Shown one piece after another: positions 57,055 through 64,000 of a stretch of 64,000 nt of DNA. The position numbers and the translations under genes are program-made. The notes under the pieces are model-generated. The model ran no database searches. It had not been told where the DNA came from and saw nothing but the letters and a program-made list of their open reading frames with translations. Every line of letters starts with the position of its first letter. Within the stretch, counting starts at the first letter, position 1. The stretch covers positions 86,178,564-86,242,563 of the forward strand of contig CM077166.1 in assembly GCA_039583875.1 (NCBI GenBank), in the 5' to 3' direction. This stretch comes from Platanthera guangdongensis. Taxonomy: Eukaryota; Streptophyta; Magnoliopsida; Asparagales; Orchidaceae.

Positions 57055-57230
57055 GTGAGCCCGAGGTTCTACACCAAGCCTAGGCTTTCGTATGCCTCAA
57101 GGCTAAGAACACAACAACGAAGCTCACATGCATACTATCGTTCAGAGGGGTCTGAGATAGATGTGCACCGAGAACATATCATAAACTGGTCTATCATTGT
57201 GGCACAGAGAGGGTCTTCTCGAATGAACAT
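57055..57230 (-). mobile_element. Fragment L: piece of an element A-type LTR
   Basis: Aligns by eye with 1008-1175 of the A LTR in the same orientation (shared words CTTTCGTATGCCTCAAGGCTA versus CCTTCGTACGCCTCAACGCTA, AAGAACACAACA, AGATGTGCACC), with many substitutions. It is cut on the right by insertion of element M; AACAT (57226-57230) may be the target site. Confidence 0.7.
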
Positions 57231-58809
57231 TGATGAAAAATTTATCGTTATAAAATATGTATCCAAACTATAATCTCGAAATAGGCAAGTGTACCTATCA
57301 AAATATAGTATAGGAAATGTCGTATTAGACTCGGGGCCTATTATGTACTTCTACTCACGCAAATTAATATTATTTTATCTGTAAATAACAATAGAAAATT
57401 AAAAAAACTAAGAACTAAGATTAACACTGCTCTAAACTTACTTTGAATTAAAACTTTTCATAAAAACAAATTTCTAAATATCCTACTTCAACCGTGGAGG
57501 TTCCTAAATTACAAGAGCGCCTCTCTCGAGAATACGTTCTCGACTAAACTTAGGTTGATCGATTAAGACCTCTCGGCCAATCGAAACTCCTAAGCTTGCC
57601 TTATGCGGTGAACCCCGCTATTGGATTTGACTCCAATCCGGAAGATCTGTGTCATCCTCTCTCGAGTAGTGCAAGCGGCTCCTTCTACCTTTGAGTGTTC
57701 TACTCATATCCACAACCTCTCGGTAAATCAAGGATACAGAACTAAGGTCGGAAATAATTCAATCAAAGATAGATCGAAGTGAAGAAATAATATAGTTTTT
57801 GCTAAGGAAGAAGAACTTTATTTTATTCAAAAGCTTGTCAAAATCAAGTGGTAAATGAAAAGAGGCTACATGTAAAGATAAACAAAAACAAGCTTGAAAT
57901 AAAAGTACAAGAAAGAAAGCTTAACTACGAAATTGAAAAATACATAAAGTAAATGCATCAAAACAGAAAACTAAGCTATTGAACTACTCCTAGATTTTGC
58001 TCCCTAGAACGTTTTTAAGCTTTTGAACTCATCTGGATTTTATAGGAAAAATTGCTGGTCGGTCAAGCCCTAAGTCACGCCCGTAACCTAGGTTGTGTCA
58101 TTCTCGGAACTACCGTCTTGAAAGCCCGGGAAAGGTGGAGGAGAAACTGCAAAAATCTATTAAATGACGGGTCACGCCCGTGATCTAGGGAGTTTCAGAT
58201 CTGTTTCTGGAGAACGGCGGGAAGCTGAAAACAGCGGGAGTAAAATGTTGTTTATGGAGGCGTTATGCCCCCTGGTCATGCCCGTGACTAAGGTCATGTC
58301 AAGCTGTAATGGAAATCTGGCAGCAAAGGCAGGAACGACTGATTTATTCGCTAAAAAACGTACATGACACGCCCTAGGTTATGCCCGTGACCTTTGGGTC
58401 ACGGGCGTGTGCGTGTCTGTTCGACGTTCTTCGATCGATGATCTGAGCTCCTTTATGTCACGCCCGGTGGTCACGCCCGTGACCCATAGGTCACACCCGT
58501 GTCCCGGGCGTGTAACTTTAAACTAACGTGGCCTATTCTCTAGAGCTCCTCTATGGGTCACGACCACATGTCACGCCCGTGACCTGAAGGTCACGCCCGT
58601 GACATGGGCGTGTAAAAGGGATTTTTCAAGTATTTCTCTGTTTGTTCTTCTGATTAGCCTAGCATGCTCCAATTTGTTATCTCTAGCTCAAATAGACCTG
58701 AAATAAGAAAATAAAGCATTTTAATTCAAATATTAAAATAAACTAAATATACTATTATTATTTTTTAAATAAAAACTATATAAAAATAATTATAAATAAA
58801 GACTTATCA
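57231..58809 (-). mobile_element. Element M: 3' LTR
   Basis: In minus orientation it starts TGATAAGTCTTT after a polypurine tract and ends ATTTTTCATCA, about 1.58 kb. TATAAAA on the minus strand at 58038-58044, with a CACGCCCGTGAC array upstream at 58070-58620. Highly similar to 61409-62970 and 62971-64000. No gene inside. Confidence 0.88.
58070..58620. repeat. Palindrome array in U3 of element M (GGTCACGGGCGTGA type)
   Basis: Seven or more GTCACGCCCGTGACC blocks, each followed by TAGG/AAGG and a GTCACGGGCGTG or GGGCGTGTCA half. Similar arrays recur in the other LTR copies at 62235-62810 and 63635-64000. It shares its core with the array of element B. Confidence 0.87.
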
Positions 58810-58810
58810 A

Positions 58811-58850
58811 ATACCCCCATACTTAAGCTTTTGCTATTTCAGAGCAAAAC
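58811..58850 (-). promoter_or_regulatory. Element M: hairpin and polypurine tract before the 3' LTR
   Basis: On the minus strand: GTTTTGCT, 7-base loop, AGCAAAAG (58828-58850), then CTTAAGTATGGGGGTAT up to the LTR start. It has the same 8-7-8 geometry and the same tract as element B at 7180-7220, with the outermost base pair lost. Confidence 0.75.
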
Positions 58851-60106
58851 TATGAGAGTACTTATAAAAAATTAATATAATTTTATAATTTAACTAAAAA
58901 TTTATAAATTCAAAAGAAAGTTAAAAATTAACTTTAGGGATTCAAAAAATTTTTAAGTCCTAAAATATGAAAGTAAAATGTGAAGAGCTAAATATTTCGG
59001 AAAATTTTCTCTAATAAAATAATTAGAACTCAAAATTAAGAATTTAGCAAATAAAGTTAGATTAAAAATTATAGACACTTTTTTCAGTAAAAAGAGACTT
59101 CAAGGAAAAAGCAAACTACTACATATGCTCTCTTACAAATTTAATTAAATCTAAAGCAATTATATTGGATTTTGGGTTTGTAAAAAGGTAATTGAAGAGA
59201 TCTTAGATTGTGGGAGATGAATTTTATCCTCTCACCCCACACAATTCTTTTCTTTTTGATGTTTTTTTTCTTTTCAAACAAATTGCATATGAGTAATGAA
59301 TTTTATCCCCTTACTCCTTTTTTTCGGTTGCATATGTGTACCATGGAATAATTGATTCCCATGACATATGATCTAACAAAAAAATTACATATGTGAACCA
59401 GGGATAATGAATTTTATCCTCTTATCCCCGTAACATATGAGCTAACAAGAAAATAAAAAATAAGGGAAAGGCTTAACAAAAATTTAGATTAAATTAAAAT
59501 TATTGGAGAGTAACTATAGTAAATTAAGTTTTCCTAAAAATCTTGAAGCATAAAGTGGAGATAATTAAAATCTAAAAATTGTTAAACTAAGCACTATGAA
59601 ATTGAAACTAATTAGAATTTGAGAGAAAAAGACTAAATAAATTTCTTTAAACAAATTAATTCATAAATTTATTTCTTAAAATCAAATCACCTAAAAATTA
59701 AATTTAACTAACTTTGATGAAATAAAGTATTAGAAAATCAAAAATTATAAAAATTCCTACAAATAAACTAAAATTTTTTTTCGAAAAATAACAACAACAT
59801 TACGTAGGGGTTTATTAAATTTTTTGTATTATTGTTTTTCTAGTTTTTTGTATTTTTTAATACTAAAAAGAAAAAAAAATAGTTATGAAAGATTTTTAAT
59901 TTTTTTGTATTTTTAAATAAAAAGAATAAATAAGAATCAACCCCCATACTTAAAAATAAACATTGTCCCCAATGTTTATAAGCCAAGTAGAAGGGGGGAA
60001 AGAAAAACAGTTTATGAAAATAAAATTCATAAAAACTAATAAATAAGCAAGGGGTGTCTCCCAATAGCACTTTTCTTCTTCTCGTATTTAAGCTAGATGG
60101 TTATTG
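58851..60106 (-). other. Element M: AT-rich spacer
   Basis: About 1.25 kb without a supported gene. It holds a second polypurine-like word with the AACATTG-TCCC-CAATGTT palindrome at 59941-59976, matching 5457-5495 of element B. It corresponds to the spacer after pol in B. Confidence 0.65.
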
Positions 60107-61243
60107 TTAGGAGAATGTAAAATAATATTTAAAATGAAGGGGAAACTCCCTTAATTCACGCTTGGGTGAGTACGCCGAAGACGCTCTCCCAGCGACTCCT
60201 CCACTTGCTTCTTGATTATCCTTCTCGCAGTGGACTTGAAAATTTAGATTCAAATAACCTATCCATACCTGAGGTGATTTGAATCTTGCGAGATGAGCGG
60301 TAAATGAGTCGGGGACAACATTTGCTTGCAACAGCACATCTTCTTCCTGAAACTTGTTAGGGAAAGAAAAATTAAAAAGAAGTGTATCAGAAAAATCTTC
60401 GCAAGGAGGAGGTTCTTGCGAAGTTATATGATTAGGTATAGGTTGTTTATTTTCTAAAATAAAGTTGTTCTCTAAAAGAAAATTATCGAGCACTATAGTT
60501 TCATGAATTTCAATTTCTAATTATTCATAAGTGGAGTTTGAAAATTCATGAGGATAAGGAAAATCAGGAGAAATAGGAGAAGAAACATGTTTTTCTTCTA
60601 TTTCACCCGGTGCGCCAATAACTTTAAAATATTCTTGATATAATAATTCTTCCTCCTCAATTAAATAAGTCACCAAGGGGGAACATGAATATTCATATTC
60701 CGTACTAGGTGAACTATTTGAAAAGGGTGGAGAATCAATAGAACAAGAAATAATTTCTTCTAAATTTTGGAGAGGATCAACTATGAATTGCGTAAAGTCC
60801 CCAAAATTAAAAGAAAGTGGTTGTGGTGTGTTAAAAGAAGAACAAAAATTAGGATCTAAATAATTGTTCTCATAACTCGGAAAGTTTTTCGGTTGATCTT
60901 GCGAACAAGAAAAACCAAAATTCAAATTGGACGAAGAATTATTTAAATCAAAATAATTATTCGCGTTTGAAAAATTGTTTTCATGAAAAATAGGTGAATT
61001 GGAAAAATTAGTTTTGTGAACATTAGAAAAAGAATTTTTATAAAAGTGAGAATACTTATTTTCATAATTATATTCAACGGTATTTTCATAAGAAATATTT
61101 GAGTAATAATTATAATGATAACAATACTCACTTCCATGAGAACCATCACAAAAATAACATACACTTTGGCGCTTTTTTGCGGCTTGCTAAAGATTTAGTT
61201 GAATTTGAAGCTTGGCTATTTTAGCGGCCAAATGAGATAACAT
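60107..61243 (-). pseudogene. Element M: sole ORF, zinc-knuckle protein of unknown function
   Basis: One frame of about 378 codons runs from ATG 61241-61243 to 60107, with two in-frame stops (TAG 61187-61189, TAA about 60521-60523) and no indel. Residues 1-28 are a short, likely helical stretch (LAAKIAKLQIQLNL) and a basic patch (QAAKKRQSV). A zinc knuckle CYFCDGSHGSEYC (CX2CX3HX4C) follows at residues 29-41, a spacing also found in gag proteins of Athila/Tat-type elements. Then comes an Asn/Ser/Tyr/Phe-rich linker (about 42-110) and an acidic, Ser/Pro-rich C-terminal half. There is no capsid domain, protease, RT or integrase. It could be a gag remnant that keeps only RNA binding, or an unrelated ORF that kept the knuckle. 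I do not recognise the rest. Confidence 0.6.
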
Positions 61244-61383
61244 TTTTTTTGTGTAAAAAGAAAATAAAACAACATTTACCTAATGGAAGTGAATTAAAAA
61301 GAAAATCAAAAGGAGAATTGGGGTAGAGAAAAAGAATGGTAAAAGTAGTAAAATTTGTGCTTTCTAAATATCAACAAAAAAGA

Positions 61384-61408
61384 ATCCCCGGTATTGGCGC
61401 CAAAAACT
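61384..61408 (-). promoter_or_regulatory. Element M: primer-binding site, variant
   Basis: On the minus strand AGTTTTTGGCGCCAATACCG then GGGATTC. It keeps GGCGCC and CCGGGGA of elements C and G but has AATA where they have GTTG, so primer use may differ. Confidence 0.65.
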
Positions 61409-62970
61409 TGATGAAGAATTTATAGTTTCAAATATGTATCCAAACTATAATCTCGCAATAGCCAAGTGTACCTATCAAAATATAGTATAGGAAATGTCGT
61501 ATTAGACTCGGACCTGTTGAGTACTTCTACTCACGCAAATTAATATTATTTTATCGGTAAATAACAATAGAAAATGAAAAAAAACTAAGAACTAAGATTA
61601 ACACTTGATCTACACAAACATTGAATTAAAACTTTTCATAAATGCAAATTTCTAAATATCCTACTTCAACCGTGGAGGTTCCTAAATTAGAAGAGCGCCA
61701 CTCTCGAGAATACGCTCTCGACTAAACTTAGGTTGATCGATTAAGACCTCTCGACCAGTCGAAACCCCTAAGCTTGCTTTGTGTGGTGAACACCGCTATT
61801 GGATTTGACTCCAATCCGGAAGATCCGTGTCATCCTCTCTCGAGGAGTGCAAGCGGCTCCTTCTACCTTTGAGTGTTCTACTCGTATCCACAACCTCTCA
61901 GTAAATCTAGGATACGGAACTAACATCGGAAATAATTAAATCAAAGATTGATCGAAGTGAAGAAATTATAGAGTTTTTGCTAAAGAAGAAGAACTTTATT
62001 TTATTCAAAAGCTTGTCAAAATCAAGTGGTAAATGAAAAGAGGCTACATATAAAGATAAACAAAAACAAGCTTGAAATAAAAGTATAAGAATGAAAGCTT
62101 AACTACGAAATTGAAAAGTACATAAAGTAAATGCATCAAAATAGAAAACTAAGGTACTGAACTACTCCTAGATTTTGCTCCCTTGATCCTTTTAACCTTC
62201 TGAAATCATCTGGAATTTATAGGAAAAATTGCTGGTCGGTCACGCCCTAGGTCACGCCCATGACCTAGGGCGTGTCAGGCTCGGAACTGCCTTCTTGAAA
62301 GCACGGGAACGTTTGAGGAGAAACCTCCAAAATTTGTTAAATGACGGGTCATGCCCATTGGTCACGCCCATGACCTAGGACGTGTCAGATCTATTTCTCG
62401 AGAACGACGGGAATCTGAAAACGGCGGGAGTAAACTGTTGTTGATGGAGGCGTCATGCCCTTGGTCACGCCCGTCACTATGGGGTGTCAAGCTGCAATGA
62501 AAATCTGGCGGCAACTATAGGAACAACTGATTTAATGGCTAGAAAACGTACATGACACGCCCTGGGTCACGCCCGTGACCTTTGTGTCACGGGCGTGTAC
62601 GTGTATGTTCGACATTCTTTAATCGATGATCTGAGCTCCTTGGTGTCATGCTCGATGGTCACGACTGTGACCCATAGGTCACGCCCGTGACCCGGGCGTA
62701 TAACTTTAAACTAAAGTGGCATGTTCTTTGGAGCTCCTCTATGGGTCACGACCACATGTCACGCCCGTGACCTGAAGGTCATGCCCGTGACAAGGGCGTG
62801 TAAAAGGGATTTTTTAAGGATTTCTCTATTTGTTCTTCTGATTAGCTTACCATGCTCCAATTTGTTATCAGCAGCCCAAATAGACATGAAATAAGAAAAC
62901 AAAGCATTTTAATACAAATATTAAATAAAATAAATAAACTATTATTATTTTTTAATTTTGAAAAAATCTT
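61409..62970 (-). mobile_element. Element M: 5' LTR
   Basis: The + strand begins TGATGAAGAATTTATAG after the primer site. It matches the 3' LTR up to about 62965 but lacks the last 30-40 bp, including the TGATAAG terminus. Sequence then passes directly into another LTR copy. TATAAAT-type box at 62214-62221 and palindrome array at 62235-62810. Confidence 0.82.
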
Positions 62971-64000
62971 TTAGACTCGCGGCATGTTGAGTACTTCTAC
63001 TCACGCAAATTAATATTTTTTTATCGGTAAATAACAATAGAAAATTAAAAAAACTAAGAACTAAGATTAACACTTGATCTATACTAACTTTGAATTAAAA
63101 CTTTTCATAAAAGCAAATTTATAAATATCCTACTTCAACTGTGGAGGTTTCTGAATTACAAGAGCGCCTCTCTCGAGAATACGCTCCCTGATATTGGATT
63201 TGACTCCAATCCGGAAGATCCGTGTCATCCTCTCTTGAGGAGTGCAAGTGGCTCCTTCTACCTTTGAGTGTTCTACTCGTATCCACAACCTCTCGAAAAA
63301 TCTAGGATACGGAACTAAGGTCAGAAATAATTAAATCAAAGATAGATCGAAGTGAAGAAATAATAGAGTTTTTGCTAAGGAAGAAGAATTTTATTTTATT
63401 CAAAAGCTTGTCAAAATCAAGAGGTAAATGAAAAGAGGCTGCATGTAATGATAAACAAAAACAAGCTTGAAATAAAAGTACAAGAATGAAAGCTTAACTA
63501 TGAAATTGAAATGTACATAAATTAATGCATCAAAACAGAAAACTAGGATACTGAACTACTCCAAGATTTTGCTCCGTAGATCTTTTTAAGCTTCTGAACT
63601 CATCTAGAATTTATAAGAAAAATGCTGGTCGGTCACACCCTAGGCCACGCCCGTGACCTAGGGCGTGTCAGGCTCGGAACCGCCATCTTGAAAGCCCGGG
63701 AACGTTGGAGAAGAAACCCCCAAAATCTGTTAAATGACGGGTCACGCCCATAGGTCACGCCCGTGACCTAGGGCGTGTCAGATCTATTTATGGAGAACGG
63801 CGGGAAGCTGAAAATGGTGGGGGTAAACTGTTGTTGATGGAGGCGCCACGCCCCCTGGTCACGCCCATGACAATGGGCATGTCAAGCTGCAACGGAAATC
63901 TGGCGGCAATGGCAGGAACGACTGATTTATTGGCTGGAAAACGTACATGACACGCCCTGGGTCACGCCCGTGACCTTTAGGTCACGGGCGTGTACGTGTC
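62971..64000 (-). mobile_element. Fragment N: further M-type LTR, truncated
   Basis: Starts at TTAGACTCGCGGC, matching position 61502 of the M 5' LTR, so about 93 bp of the LTR are missing. It also lacks about 86 bp between the words GAATACGCTC and TATTGGATTTG (near 63188), present at about 61710-61798. It runs off the right edge within the palindrome array. Confidence 0.82.

Noticed and set aside
1..64000. Cellular genes, tRNA, rRNA or microRNA genes
   Set aside because: No exon-like protein similarity outside retroelements, no cloverleaf with the expected A- and B-box pair, and no rRNA core sequence was recognised by reading. Formal tRNA and RNA searches could not be run.

Overview
The window looks like plant nuclear heterochromatin, with no cellular gene that I can support. 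Every recognisable coding stretch belongs to an LTR retrotransposon: Ty3/gypsy chromoviruses, Ty3/gypsy elements of the Athila/Tat type, and one Ty1/copia element of the Sirevirus type. Evidence for a land plant is the set of lineages, the tRNA primer sites, plant-like U3 promoters with TATA boxes, and element-in-element nesting. I cannot name the species.

Layout, with my own labels. A (68-3309, minus): one LTR of a chromovirus-type element whose body lies off the left edge; it sits in the RT/RNase H junction of B. B (3310-10285, plus): 3' half of an Athila/Tat-type element with RNase H, integrase, long AT-rich spacer and 3' LTR; it sits in the protease of C. C (10286-13339, minus): gag-protease and 5' LTR; it sits in the RNase H of D. 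D (13340-17096, minus): gag plus a deleted pol and 5' LTR; it sits in the pol of E. E (17097-19537 and 32130-about 32957, plus): old chromovirus pol and 3' LTR, split by F. F (19538-32129, plus): complete 12.6-kb Sirevirus-like copia element with 5-bp target duplication and about 3 kb of extra coding sequence after RNase H. G (about 32958-36666, minus): gag-protease and 5' LTR. H (36667-41432 and 50954-about 52680, plus): old chromovirus split by I. I (41433-50953, plus): complete 9.5-kb chromovirus of the same family with target duplication ACGGT. J (52681-55667, minus): gag and 5' LTR, inserted in K. K (55668-about 57033, minus): gag start and LTR of a further gypsy element. L (about 57055-57230): scrap of an A-type LTR, interrupted by M. 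M (57231-about 62970, minus): two LTRs around a 2.6-kb interior with no pol. N (62971-64000, minus): a third M-type LTR, 5'-truncated and joined directly to M.

How the parts relate: the left half is a nest at least five deep (A in B in C in D in E), with F separately in E. The right half holds I in H, J in K and M in L. Nearly all coding regions are broken by stops or frameshifts; I is the best preserved.

The most interesting signals are: (1) a GT-AG intron of 76 bp at the gag/protease boundary of I, with a matching 79-bp one in the older copy H; removing it fuses Gag to Pol in frame, and no reading-frame overlap exists for frameshifting. (2) Nearly every LTR here, whatever its superfamily, carries an array of short CpG-containing palindromes in U3, usually just upstream of a TATA box, and some words are shared between unrelated superfamilies. 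(3) M is a pol-less element encoding only a zinc-knuckle protein. (4) F has an extra 3' coding region preceded by a good splice acceptor, and its LTR word has spread into its coding sequence.
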